Assembly (NCBI GenBank): GCA_035578175.1
Contig: JAQMRL010000002.1
Location: forward strand, 136,390,171-136,454,170
DNA from: Catonia carolina
Lineage: Eukaryota; Arthropoda; Insecta; Hemiptera; Achilidae
DNA: 64,000 nucleotides
Direction: 5' to 3'
The notes under the pieces are model-generated. The model did not search any database. It worked only from the letters and a program-made list of their open reading frames with translations, and was not told where the DNA came from. Both the position numbers and the translations under genes were made by a program. Shown one piece after another: positions 1-10,679 of this stretch (within the stretch, counting starts at the first letter, position 1; every line of letters begins with the position of its first letter).

Positions 1-797
1 CCCTTTCCGTCTCCCCTAAAATCATAAACTAACCCCTACCTAAAATTGTACCATTTGTCCACGTTAAGTACGGTGCGTGCCTTCCCCTCCTCAAGACAAT
101 AAAACTCCCACATAACTGAAAAAGGCCACTGAAAAACAAAAAAAAAGAAAAGAGCCGCTCTTAAACCCACTTGTCCCTTAATATAAATTTTCATCCACGA
201 GTAACTTCTTAAAATACATTACCTCCTTTGAAGTCCCAGTCCCAATCCCGCAAGAGCCAGAATCCTATTTCCTAATTTTAAACTATAAAATTCCCCCTAA
301 ATTTCATGAGGTTGCAATTATTCGGTAAAATTGTTCCCCGAGTGACCAGGTGTTCCTTAACACGATGTCGCCATCATAGGGCTTCTCAGCCCTCTCAACC
401 AGGATTCAGGATTCAGGATTCACTGAAGTTACGAGATTGCCTTTTGCGTATGGATGGGCTGTGAGGAAGGGAAGTGAAAAATTGACAGTGCTGCCTACCT
501 CAACAGTGCGACACTACTCTTACATTTTTCACTACCTTGCAGTTTCTACATACATTTTGTAAGCGGTGGTTCAATCCGAGAAAATTTTCTTCATAAACCT
601 TATAAGAAATAAATCTGACCTGTAATACTGCCTATAAGCTTAATTACATGACTAGAAATGTTTGATTTACTGTAATTACCAGCTACCTTATTCCATTGGA
701 ACAAATTTTCTACGAATGAATCTCCTTCTTTACGATCGCTTTCACCGGCGTCTTCACTATCAATCTCACTAGTCTACCTAACAGCTTCCTTTTCTTA
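1..797. other. No gene recognised; AT-rich spacer
   Basis: I see no supported gene or transposon here. The stretch is C-rich and A-rich on the plus strand near its start. A seven-base unit (CAGGATT) is repeated three times around 401-420. Confidence 0.5.
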
Positions 798-1034
798 CTA
801 GGTGTCAACAAAACAGTTGAAGAATAGCTTCTTAACGTCTTTAATTTCCTTTTTTATTTTACGAATTGTGGAAAGACAAACATCACAGTAGTTAGCCACT
901 CGCTCATGGCTTTTGTTAAGAGGCAGTGAAAAGCATTTTTGTTTAGTTTCAACTTCACAGCATTTTATTATACTGCATATTAGATTTCGTTCAGCACTGT
1001 GAATAGTCAGCCCACATTTTCGAGAAACTAACAT
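798..1034 (-). pseudogene. Possible transposase N-terminal helix-turn-helix fragment
   Basis: A 78-residue frame opens with LVSRKCGLTIHSAERNLI and contains KSHERVANYCDVCLSTIRKI. The layout, an 'HS..R..I' start followed about 40 residues later by an 'R.A...GVS..T..RI'-like helix-turn-helix, resembles the N-terminus of a family of insect DDE-type transposase-like proteins. That match is from memory of the family pattern. No catalytic domain follows: the frame stops at its end, and downstream only an acidic stretch is open in another frame. It could equally be a chance frame. If real it is a 5' remnant, not a working gene. Confidence 0.28.
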
Positions 1035-3502
1035 TTCTGTCTACGGTAACATACAGTTATTATATTCGTACCGTTAACCTTCAAAAGGTTCTGCGATAGG
1101 CCCTATAGGTCTACTGTATAGGCTACACTCTGGGTATAGTATAAGTTTTTACGTTTGTCGTACTGAAATTAAAGCAGTCGCGCATGCGCTCTGATGCTGC
1201 TCCCCCTGTAATCCTCGTTGCGAATGAAAGCAAACTCGTGACTCAAGTGACTATACCTACCGTTGGTTTTCAGGGTGAGTGACTAAAAAGTCGCTAGGTA
1301 GCAAGATACGGGAAAGGAGAAATCTACAGGGTCCCTGATAAATATGAAATCTTCCCCTTTAACATGTTATGTAAGTAACTGTGTCCCCATCTACTTGGGT
1401 TATTTTCCAAGTTTAAATTATTAATGTATAGTTACCCTCTTAAGGCGTCTAAGTGATCAGAGCACCCAACTGACAATACTTTACTTTTATTGAACAAATT
1501 TTACTTCTCGTGCAGAAGAGTTAATGTTACAGTAGGTATGTGTGTTTTATACGAACAACCGTACGTCGAATCATAAGTAAATACGTATATCGATTTGTCA
1601 ATTGGTAGGTTTGATTCAATACTGACTTCGTTTAAAAGGGTATGTTACATGCTATTACAACATTGAAAAAAAACCAAAAAAGAAACTCACTGAATATATA
1701 AGTTTATAACCTCATTTGTAAACGTATTGATCAACTGAACGACGAATGGTGGAAGTAAGGAATATTCAGAAGTGGAAACACTAGTGGAAATCGCGGTTGT
1801 TAGAGAACAGCAAGACGAGTAGCTGAAAATATTACAGGAAACGTACTATTACGGCAAAACGCCACGAAGGAATGAATTTTCATATGCGTGATGGTAGGCC
1901 TACGGCAAAAGCATCGAAGGGTTTTCTCAAATCAGATAAAGTTTATGTAGAGTAAGCTTACTTCAATCCACCGATTAACAAACTTTCGATTTACGAGACT
2001 TCGATGATATGAAGAAAGACATTTTGGCATTTTTTCTATTTGCAAAATATTTTTTCAAAAGCAGGGTTCTTCGAGAGTGGGAGCCATGCGGAGGGCCTCC
2101 TTCTCCATCCATTCGTTTGGTGTAAGCCTCTTAATGGTAGGGTTGACCTAGGTAATTTATCTCTGACCGAATGCGGGGTCGTCTAATGGTTTTCAATTCG
2201 TAGATCCGGGGTTGCGGTGGCGTTAGGTCCGTTATTTATGTATTGAGCTGGATCCAAAGCTTCTAGGAAATTGGACTAAACTATGAATACTGGAAACCAA
2301 AAGACTGTGGGTAGACACTTCAACGATGGAAAAACAGTTTGTCATAATTTGACAGATTATATAGAATGTAATCATATTTTAGACAGAATGAAAGAGTAGA
2401 AGAGTTTTCCATAAGTCTCTATTCGCTAGCAGTTATTTATTTGACGCATTCATGTGACGTAATAAATACAGCACTCACATTAATACAGCTTAAAGTTACT
2501 TTGTCAAATTGGGTTGTTCAAAGAGCATATAGAATTGCGGAACAATTCCGTCCTGTAACGGAACATTTTCGACCAAATCGTGTAAAACTAGTATGACTGC
2601 AAGTTGGTGTACCTTCGACATTTTATCTCACCTTGCTAGAAGAAAAATTCTGTATTTTTCAAAAAAATGAAATGGACGATAAAGAAAATTATTCGCTAAG
2701 CCAAAGGTTACTTGTCCATAAATGTTCATAAAATTTGAGCCACAATAAACTTGTTGAATTATGATGAAAGCTTGCACTAAATGAATTTGTGTAATATTTT
2801 TAGATTGGTGTTTTATAAATGGAATAATTATGTAAATGAACTAAATCTTTCTGGACAATATTTTGCACTAATTTTACATAAAATTGTATTATTAAATTAT
2901 TGCAACAATCGTGTATATAAATTGCATAAATTTAAAAGTAATTAAGTTCAGATTAATTAATATACTGTATATTGAATGTATATACTTATATGAACTTTTA
3001 ATATTTATTTTCAATTTATTAATTCGAGAGTAAGGGTATTAGTAATTAACACTGAATTTATTTTAAGTGATTTCTCTTTAAAGGTTACACAAACTTTATT
3101 ATTATTATTATTATTATTATTATTTATTAGGTGTTAGTTAATTACGACGAAGTGTGTCCGCGGGCAATGTCAAGGACCCCGCCTCGCTTACTAGCTGCTG
3201 CTGTTCTCTAATACGTCCGTAATTTAATATGAATCTGGTGAACTCACTACATTCTACTTCTGTCCATGTGTCACGCCTCTTTACCAGCAGCTGCTAAACG
3301 TAGCGTCGGTTTTAATACCGTGGTTAGTGAATTAATTTGGCACTTTTAAGTCGTTATATTTAAATAAATGCCAAATGCGAAGGAGGCTATAACCCTGATG
3401 ATTGACACGTGGCATTAGGTATATGAAAATTATCAAACCGTCTTACATATCTATCAGAATTCTTAAATTCACGATTTTAAAAAATTCATAAAATTTTGTA
3501 TA
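1035..3502. other. No gene recognised; one GC-rich island
   Basis: Mostly AT-rich unique-looking DNA. A GC-richer island at about 2060-2240 is open in several frames on both strands; the minus strand reads ELKTIRRPRIRSEINYLGQP. It looks like an old coding fragment, but I cannot name it. A second slightly GC-richer patch lies at about 3140-3330. An (ATT)n run sits at 3097-3127. Confidence 0.4.
3097..3127. repeat. (ATT)n microsatellite
   Basis: About ten uninterrupted ATT units read directly from the sequence. Confidence 0.9.
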
Positions 3503-3567
3503 CGAGGTGTGGCTGTCAAATAACGAGACTTACGTTGTAAAAAAATTAATTTCAATTTTATACATAA

Positions 3568-3906
3568 TCACTTATTGTCACCTTCAATATACACTCCTTC
3601 TCTATCCCGACAACGCTCCATGCGAATTTCCCATTGTTGGAAACAGTGCTGGAAGTCATCTTCTGTCAGCTCCTTCAGGACACGTGCCGCTTTCTCTTTT
3701 ACAGCTTCCACAGACTCAAATCTTGTCCCTTTTAATGGAAATTTCACCTTAGGGAAAAGGTAGAAGTCACATGGTGCAAGATCTGGTGAATAAAGTGGAT
3801 GCTCTAACACTGCGATGTTGTACTGGGCTAGGAACCTCTTGACAGATAACTCGGAATGAGCTGGCGCATTGTCTTGGTGGAGAACCCATGATTTGTCCTT
3901 CCACAT
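3568..3906 (-). pseudogene. Mariner transposase, C-terminal catalytic part
   Basis: A 112-residue open frame encodes the C-terminal half of a mariner transposase, the DDE nuclease that cuts and reinserts the element. It has catalytic Asp 2 in HQDNAPAH and Asp 3 in YSPDLAPCDFYLFP. I count 34 residues between them, the DD34D spacing of mariner. Beyond Asp 3 it runs through ALKG/TRFESVEAVKEKAARVL to the usual end near EGDNK. The first Asp lies upstream on the same strand but is separated by a frameshift near 3915 (one A lost in a run of As). The N-terminal helix-turn-helix is absent, because the element's other half is an inverted copy of this 3' end. It is not a functional protein. Confidence 0.85.
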
Positions 3907-4168
3907 TACGGGGCGTTTTTCCTTACTCTTTGACGTAGTTTAGAAAGTACCTCAAGGTAGTGATATTGATTAATTGTTTGACCTTCAGGAACCCAGTGAA
4001 GGTACATAATCCCAATTATATAAAAAAAACAATCATCATTGCTTTAAATTTTGACTTGCTCATTCGAGCTTTTTTGGCTCTCGGTGAAGTTCGGCTCTTG
4101 CAGTGCATGGATTGGCGCTTCGTTTCCGGATCATAAGTAAAAAACCACGCTTCATCACATGTTATTAT

Positions 4169-4370
4169 CTTCTACCTGTTCTTTAAGGTGAAATCTGCAT
4201 TAAAAAGGACAAGATTTGAGTTTGTGGAAGCTCTAAAAGAGAAAGTGGCACGTGTTCTGAAATAGCTGACAGAAGAAGACTTCCAGCACTGTCTCCAACA
4301 ATGGAAAATTCGCAAAGAGCGTTGTAAGCATAGAGAAGGGTGTGTATTGAAGGTGGCAATAAGTGATTAT
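4169..4370 (+). pseudogene. Inverted duplicate of the mariner transposase C-terminus
   Basis: The plus strand reads FKVKSALKRTRFEFVEALKE, then a stop in place of Glu, then LTEEDFQHCLQQWKIRKERC. This is the same C-terminal segment as 3568-3770 on the opposite strand. It begins abruptly near 4169, where the left part passes from the Asp-1 region into this arm. It has no start and serves only as part of the element's long inverted repeat. Confidence 0.82.
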
Positions 4371-4736
4371 GTATAAAACAAAAATAAAATTTTTTACAAC
4401 GTCAGTCTCGTTTTTTAATAGCCACACTTCGTATTTACCGAAGTTTTTAACATGAAACTATTTGTGTTTAAGATTTGGTTCCATTAATGTTTAAATTGTA
4501 AAAAATTAAACGTAAATCCTTGCTTTTTAATGTTCATAGAACGGTAATCGACTAGGTTTACTACTCACAAAAAACCGAGTCAATTGCCTAACCGAGTTAA
4601 TGTTCTTATTCATTGTCATTTAATACCTTAACCAGTTGTTGATTACCATCAACTAGAAAATACTTTATTTGTTGTTGGTAAAAATATTCATTAGGCTATC
4701 AGGAAATCAATATCAATCAATAGATTTTTTTTTGTT

Positions 4737-4835
4737 TAACGTCCGACTGTTCTGCAATTACTGCTAAAATGCAGACTGTGAAGGATGAAATTATTTTTCG
4801 TAACGTATCCCGGGCCATCAATCAATAAAGGCGCG
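4737..4835 (-). mobile_element. Truncated SINE fragment (family with the 62.4 kb copy)
   Basis: The string GACTGTTCTGCA..TT.CTGCT followed by ATGCAG is shared with 62400-62440. The tRNA-like head is lost; only the GTATCCCGGG patch near 4807 recalls it. Assignment rests on this match alone. Confidence 0.45.
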
Positions 4836-5593
4836 TGCATATAGTGCATGGAAAACTTTGGTAAGAGAGTATGATAATTATATCTTGCACTACTAATCAG
4901 ATTAAATCAATATTAACACATTCAGTGCTAGAGACACGCCTAGCGGGTCATGGGTATGTGTTACCGCTGCCGTCTCACCTAGCGGGTTCTGTTTTGTTAT
5001 CATTTAAGTAATTTTTAAGGAACACCGCCTGTCGGATATCAGTTTGTTACTATTATGTAGTCCTCAGAAAGGGGTTTTCTTTGTAACCGTGCAGTTCGCT
5101 TTTGAATTTTCGTTATACGGTCTTCTACCCTCGTACAATATACTCGTTAAGTATTTTTAACGGGTTTTCAGGGTAAAGTTGAAACCGTGAATTTAGTATC
5201 CTTGCAGGTATCGATTTAAAATAGCTTACTCTTTTAGATTTACTTTAAAAGTATAATATTTTCAGTTCAAAATTACATAAGAAATCACGCGTAAATCGGA
5301 ATGGTAAATGGAAAAATTCAAACAAGTAGGCTACATTTATTATAACAGGCGAAAATAAACCAAAGAAACATTGAATAGTTTACTTTTATGTTATTCGCAA
5401 ACATAAATTCATGTATAGGTCGCAAATAAAATAAATCTATAAAATCGTTAGTAACATAAGTTGTAGGCCCTACACAAAGCAAGCGGAGAACACGCTGCAC
5501 AAGTAGGGAATAATGAGCCCGACGGAAAAGATACCTCATAATTGCTCAGCATTGAATGTGTTAAGGTAAATTAACAGATCACAGACCATGTTC
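4836..5593. other. No gene recognised
   Basis: AT-rich DNA with a short GC-richer patch at about 4930-4995 in which CCTAGCGGGT occurs twice. Nothing else is recognisable; frames here are short and lack family features. Confidence 0.45.
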
Positions 5594-5826
5594 CTAGAGA
5601 GAGGGGAAGGGGAATGGGAAGAGAAGAGGGGAATAGGAAGCGAAAAGGGGAAAAGAAGGGGACGGTGTGGGAGAAAGGGGTGAGCGATGGAGTGGGAGAT
5701 AGGGAAAAGGAAAAAGATAATGAGGAGAGAGAGAAAAGAGGGGGAGAAAGAATAGGGATAAGGGAGGAGAGAGGGCAGCGAGGCCAAAAGAGGTAGAGGT
5801 GGTGGGGTGGGGGAGAAAGAGAGTGA
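5594..5826. repeat. Long purine-rich (GA/GGGG) tract
   Basis: About 230 bases are almost entirely A and G on the plus strand, with many GGGG and GAGA runs. Open frames through it (poly-Ser/Pro/Leu on the minus strand, Glu/Lys/Gly on the plus strand) are products of base composition, not genes. Such tracts can form triplex or G-quadruplex structures in vitro; no function is claimed. Confidence 0.85.
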
Positions 5827-6079
5827 TGCGGCTGGGTTGTTTTTCGCCACTCTTGTTTACTTGCATCCGGACCCAGTATTTAAGTGAGGCTCTTATGATA
5901 CTTTCAAAGGGATTATGCTGAATTAACTTTTCAGGGAGTACTTCTTAACAATAATATAAAATGACGACACATTCATTCTTCTGATTCAGCTGAGAGACTT
6001 TAACGCTTATAGATGTAATTTCTAAAAAGAGAGATAGGCTCTTGGTCTGAAAATCAGCTTATTGAAAACTAAGATTATG

Positions 6080-7120
6080 TTAGTTGGTTAGGTCCTCATT
6101 TCGACTTATTTATTGAAAATTACTCTATTGAGGAGATTCAGAAATTTAAATATTCAGGAAGTTGGTTTACAGCAGATCTGGAGCCAGCGGGGTAAATAAG
6201 AACTTGTATTGAAATGGCTAGGCTGGCATTTTTTAACACGAAACATCTGCTTGTCAATAGTACAATTTCACTACGTGTAAGATACAGGTTTACTAAAAAA
6301 TATTGTGGCACTATCGTTAAGGTCCGTTTCGGGATCTAGGTAAATTAAATAAATAATACACTAAAGTTTAAAATTACAATTATTTATTACAACTAAAAGA
6401 TTTACAAAATAAATAATAAACTAATTATAATGAAGTAATAGGCCTACAATAAATAACTTAAATAATTTACTTAGTACTACTTACAAACAATTATACAGAA
6501 TGCACATACACAAAAATTCTACACAATAAGACTGAATAACAATAGTTGACCAATTCCCAGAAACGTCGACCTTTTCTAATCTACCGATAGCACACGCAAT
6601 AAACACTCGTCAAAGATCGAACGAATACTAACTCTCCGACCGCACTTGGGGCTCTCTTTATATAGGTGGATCAGAGAGATTTCTGGAAAGACAGAGAGAT
6701 TCGATGCAATAATATAATACAAAAATCCTTTATATGGCTCTGGAAAAATCTTAACTATTGTAAACAAGTCACAATTGAATAAAAGGCGTTACACAAAAAA
6801 GGCCAATTATCTAAACAGGTAACCCACTGACTCTTTCACAAATAGTTGCACAACAAAGACCCTACCTTACTATACACGGCCCCTTTTAAATATTCTTTTA
6901 TAACTAACTCTATTGTTACTTTGTCACTCTATTATTTACTAATTAACATTTTATGAGTTTCTCGGTCCCCTTAGAAACCTATCGAACCCACATTCCTTTT
7001 CGATATTGTCACAATATAACTCAGATCTGCTGTATGTTGTGGAAACATGGACTTTGAATATGCAGTTCGTGAATCGTTTAGAAGCTTAAAAGTTCAAACA
7101 ACCCTCTAATCTATTTTGAA
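6080..7120 (+). pseudogene. Degenerate LINE reverse transcriptase, split by a MITE
   Basis: Before the MITE the plus strand reads EEIQKFKYSGSWFTADLEP, then IRTCIEMARLAFFN and LLVNSTISLRVRYRF. Just after it, from 7015, it reads LLYVVETWTLNMQFVNRLEA. Together these are the thumb and post-thumb part of a LINE RT (consensus YLGSWIT..., RIEMA..AF, LLYG.ETWTL...). The same family is on the minus strand at 32030-32860. Stops and frameshifts are frequent, so it is dead. The coding match resumes after the 712-bp insertion, which dates the MITE as younger than the LINE. Confidence 0.75.
6303..7014. mobile_element. MITE-like DNA transposon inserted in a LINE
   Basis: The ends are inverted repeats: TTGTGGCACTATCGTTAAGG on the left and TTGTGACAATATCGAAAAGG read inward from the right, 16 of 20 matching. 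TA flanks each end. The insert interrupts a LINE reading frame that continues on both sides, which independently fixes its limits. No transposase frame is visible inside. A segment with GGGATCTAGG followed by TTATTTA-rich DNA resembles 39950-40020, so relatives may exist in the window. Superfamily is not assignable from this. Confidence 0.72.
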
Positions 7121-7809
7121 AAAAAAGTAAAACCACAAATTTGTAGAATTCTATGATAAAATATTAGGACTAAAATATAATTTGTTGTATTACGTAGAAT
7201 TTTCTTGATTTTTGAAGTTTTTGACGTTCAAAAATATAACATTCTATCAGTTGATTTTTAAAAACACTAATATCTAAAATTTTGTAATGGGTTATTATGA
7301 CTGAACATAATATTTCACTCGACCCTGTACCAGTAGTACATTGATCGGTACGTTATTAGGAATGTTAATTTGTACGGTGCGAAAACATGACCGAGTTACT
7401 CTGCGATATTGATCCAATTTAGAAGTTGAATGATAATGAATACCCTGTGACAAATCGCATTGGTAAAGTCTGTTACTATAATATTGACACTTGTACATTA
7501 TTTACAGTTTCAAGATTAAATCACTAAACTGATGACCTGGAGATAGAAACTACAGTTTAGTACAGTAAATATATTCTGATTAATAGCTGTTCGTACTGTA
7601 AATTCATATTGTAAACATAACCGTATAAACTTAAACTAACCGTGAGATTTACAGGAGCCATAAATTCAACGAAATGATTTGAGTTTCCTATGGTTTATAT
7701 GAAGACCTTTTGGGGAACAATCATATTTTTATCTACATAAATGTATTAAACTAATCAATGATTTTGGAGAACGCATTCGTATTTATTTCATTTTTAAATT
7801 TCATAAATT
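7121..7809. other. No gene recognised; AT-rich
   Basis: Only short chance frames; no repeat or coding match recognised. Confidence 0.5.
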
Positions 7810-7820
7810 AAGTTTCTTCT

Positions 7821-8146
7821 GACTTACCGGGTTGGTCTAGAGGTAAGTCGTCGCCGTGAGTCAGCTGTTCAACAACTGATTTTCGAGATGAAGGTTCCTG
7901 GTTCAAATCCTAGTAAAGGTAGTTACTTTTATACGGATTTGAATACTAGACAGTGGTTACCGGTGTACTTTGATGGTTGGGGTTCAATTAACCATACTCT
8001 CTCAGGAATGGTCGATCTGAGTCTGTGCAGGACTACACCTCATTTACACGTCATACACATCATCCTCATCTCATTTTGTCATGGGATTGCTTATTGTTCT
8101 GAATTGAACAGGTTGCAACGTAGACATATTAGGAATTAAAGAAAAG
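7821..8146 (+). mobile_element. tRNA-derived SINE with perfect 11-bp target-site duplication
   Basis: The element starts with a tRNA-like head: an A-box-like stretch (TTGGTCTAGAGGTAAG) and a B-box (GGTTCAAATCC near 7903). A roughly 230-bp body follows. It is bounded on both sides by AAGTTTCTTCT (7810-7820 and 8147-8157), the target-site duplication of LINE-driven retroposition. The head would be read by RNA polymerase III. The 83-residue frame inside is incidental. I have the impression that this SINE type is common in hemipterans, but cannot check that. Confidence 0.88.
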
Positions 8147-8157
8147 AAGTTTCTTCT

Positions 8158-8464
8158 ATACTGTGCGTCATATCATTGTGAGCTTGAAGGTTATTAGCCA
8201 CAGTATTGCTGGGAATCACTTTTCTATATGCTACTTGTAAGATTACCTCACTCACACAAGAATTCGAGCACATTAAAACGACAGTGCGTCTATAAAAGTA
8301 AGACATATTACTAATGTATTATAACTCTGTTTTAATTTTCAGTTCATTGTACAGTTCTGACTATCTATCGTGTCATACATTATACACGCCACCGCTGGAA
8401 GCAAGCGGCGAAGTGCAGCTGTTAGTTTTGCTAGACTTTTAAGCTCAGAATGACCCACACTCTA
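8158..8464. other. No supported gene; short GC-richer open patch
   Basis: After a pyrimidine-rich TTTTAATTTTCAG (to about 8341) the plus strand stays open for some 32 codons with higher GC (LEASGEVQLLVLLDF, then stop). There is no donor site and no family match, so I do not call an exon. Confidence 0.35.
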
Positions 8465-8635
8465 ATAAATCTCCAATCTCCATGGCGCAGTGGTAGGAGG
8501 GATGAAGGTTCTGTGTGTTACACCCGGCAAAAATGGAGCACATGTGTTGCAGTTAAACCCATATTTTACTGTTTATCCGTCATGGTCGCTAACGACTAGG
8601 CCGTCGAAACAACATTAAATAAATAAATTAATATA
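8465..8635 (+). mobile_element. Degenerate tRNA-derived SINE, family I
   Basis: An A-box (TGGCGCAGTGG) at the left and a tail with GTCGCTAACGACTA followed by ATTAAATAAATAAA match the head and tail of the better copies at 44.6 and 61.0 kb. The B-box is decayed. Confidence 0.6.
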
Positions 8636-8673
8636 TCTTCAATATAACTAACATAAACAAAATTTAATATTAA

Positions 8674-9228
8674 GAGGGGGTCACGTATCGAAAAATTGGA
8701 AAAATTACGATTTTTTTGTATTTTGATGCATAATGTAGTTTGAAATTTCTGCTGAAAAATGGTGTAAATATCATATTTCTACGATAATTATAAATATTTT
8801 AAAATATTTTTTCGTTAACGTCTACAGCTGGTGCAACTACTCACACCAAAACAAAAAAAGTATTTATTTAAAATGGGTGTTTCCGAAAATTAGGATTTTT
8901 ACCACATTTGTACCTTTTTCTCAAGACCTATTGAAGATATATTTGAGTGAATTTTTTTTCTCTGAAAGATCCATTATTTCTGCCTAATGTAACAATTAAT
9001 TGCATTTAACAATTTAAATTTGTTAAAAATTAAATTTTTATTTAATTTTAAAATTATCACCAAAATGTCTTTTTGAAAAAATTTTTACTTCATCAATTTT
9101 AACATTTCATCTGCTCAAAAATGTGCAAAAAAGAATGATCTAAAAGATAAAAAAAAGAAGCTTCTACCTTATGTAGTTCCTGAGAAAAAGGTCCAAACGT
9201 TAACATGTGAAGAGACAATCATGAGCCC
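8674..9228. mobile_element. Candidate TTAA-flanked repeat with internal inverted symmetry
   Basis: TTAA lies at 8670-8673 and 9229-9232. The ends are weakly inverted (GAGGGGGTCACG / GGGCTCATGATT). Inside, ACCTTTTTCTCA near 8920 recurs inverted near 9190 (TGAGAAAAAGGT). This could be a piggyBac- or Kolobok-like MITE. TTAA is common in AT-rich DNA, so the call is weak. Confidence 0.3.
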
Positions 9229-9252
9229 TTAAACATAATATTATATTGAAGT

Positions 9253-10018
9253 AAAATAGGTACTGTCCGTCTGTAACTTGATGGCATCCGGCAGAGGAAA
9301 GAAATCTGCGGATTGTAAAACCATTTCAGAAAACGTACAATTTTTTTAAGTAACTGAAACTTGTCGGAAATGACGTATTTTTATAAAACAAAGTATTTTG
9401 CATGGTTTTTGTTCTATAAGATTATCTCAAAAAGGAAACTTAATGAGATAATGTCGTCTCCCTCACGCTCCTATACGGTTATTCCAATTTTAATAATTCT
9501 TTCACTAAAAATTAATTGAACATTTTCTCGTCATTTCATTTCTTTATGTGTACAGTTATCTTTAAAGACCAAACATTTTCTATCATGCTGACTTTTTTAT
9601 GTCGTGTTTCGCGATTTTACAACATTTATTTATAAAAATACCGTGTAACTTAAAAAGTAATGATCTACTCTTAAATTTTATTGCATCGTCGTTTTCCATA
9701 ATTATTACAGAACAAACCTGCCAAATATTATATTAATTCTTGAAATAGTTGTTGAACAATGACGATGTATTTGAAAAGAATTCACTTTTTCTTCATAAAC
9801 AAAATTTTAACTATAATGTACATTATCTCATTAAGCGTGTGTTTTCCGAAATAATTTTATAAAACAAAAAACATGCGAAATACTTTGTTTTATAATAATG
9901 CGTCATTTTCGACTAATTTAGTTACTTAAGAAATGTTTTCTGAAATGGTTTTACAATCCACTTATTGCTCCTCTCTGCCGGTGACCATAAAGTTATAGAC
10001 AGAGAGTAGCTATATTTT
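9253..10018. mobile_element. Foldback-type element with ~200-bp imperfect inverted arms
   Basis: The left arm 9253-9453 and right arm 9821-10018 are inverted copies. Shared blocks include GGATTGTAAAACCATTTC, AGAAAAC, TATAAAACAAAGTATTT.GCATG and TTAATGAGATAATG. The spacer is about 370 bp of AT-rich DNA with no coding match. No clean target duplication is visible, so the exact ends are approximate. Confidence 0.68.
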
Positions 10019-10200
10019 CTTTACGTTTTGTGTTGTGTAAACCAATGGATTTGAAGAAGGGATCATCTAGCAGCTTCACTCATTATGCCACGCAAAAAAA
10101 CAAACGATAATAATCGGTTTGACAATGTTTGAAAATGAAAATTCATTTATTCTAAACTGAGTACAAATAAAATATTTATTATTTTTTTTATTTTTTCCAG

Positions 10201-10271
10201 GTACGATTTGAAATATCACAATACGAACTATGTCCAATATTCAAGCATGAAGATCCTGTCAGCGGCTTCTT
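10201..10271 (+). CDS. Candidate internal exon (71 nt)
   Basis: A long T-rich tract ending TTTTTTCCAG directly precedes this segment and a strong donor (GTAAGT) directly follows. The 71 nt are open and GC-richer than their surroundings, reading VRFEISQYELCPIFKHEDP then VSGF, and leave two bases (TT). A second frame is also open (starts YDLKYHNT), so the frame is inferred. I do not recognise the protein. It could join the terminal segment at 40723 (phase fits, intron about 30 kb) or a nearer exon. A chance splice-flanked frame is still possible. Confidence 0.42.
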
Positions 10272-10679
10272 GTAAGTTTTTAAAATACCAAAAGTTTAAT
10301 CAAACTTTAATCTATTCGAATTGTTTCGCTGTAAGCACCTAGAATTAAAAAAGCTAGTTAAAAATTGTCACAATGGCAATCGAATATTTTAACAATTTTT
10401 AAAAAAACTATTTAGAAAGAATTAAAAATATTTCTTAAGTTTTGACGAATCTTCATTTTGCATAACGCGTTGTATGCAATAAAACGAATGAACGAAACTT
10501 GATGATACGTCCCTCATTTACTTAATTTTCAATTGTCACATTTATGGAAAACCTCGTGGAAGAGTATTCCTCTTTTAGCGGCAAATTTTAATACTGGGAC
10601 AATGGAGTTTTTCCGCATATTTTTTTTGTGAACCTTTGGATTTGTTGGAGACAAAGGCCATTTGTAGGTCTTTTCACAG

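Larger units (their letters stand above)
3503..4431 (-). mobile_element. Rearranged mariner element made of two inverted 3' ends, copy A
   Basis: The unit is flanked by TA on both sides, the mariner target duplication. Its ends are inverted copies of CGAGGTGTGGCTGTC / CGAAGTGTGGCTATT. The left part (minus strand) carries the transposase region from catalytic Asp 1 (ITCDEAWFF, near 4150) to the C-terminus. The right arm (about 4169-4431, plus strand) is a second, inverted copy of the last ~263 bp of the same gene plus its 3' TIR. The normal 5' TIR and the N-terminal DNA-binding domain are missing. Length is about 929 bp, against about 1.3 kb for a usual mariner. The same architecture occurs at 17524-18447 with different flanks, so this is a mobilised non-autonomous form. 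Confidence 0.88.

Noticed and set aside
3507..3763. Plus-strand frames over the mariner left arm, and the same at 17528-17773 and 18204-18464
   Set aside because: Shadows of the transposase on the opposite strand.
5536..5866. Ser/Pro/Leu-rich and Glu/Lys-rich open frames
   Set aside because: They are produced by the purine tract's base composition.
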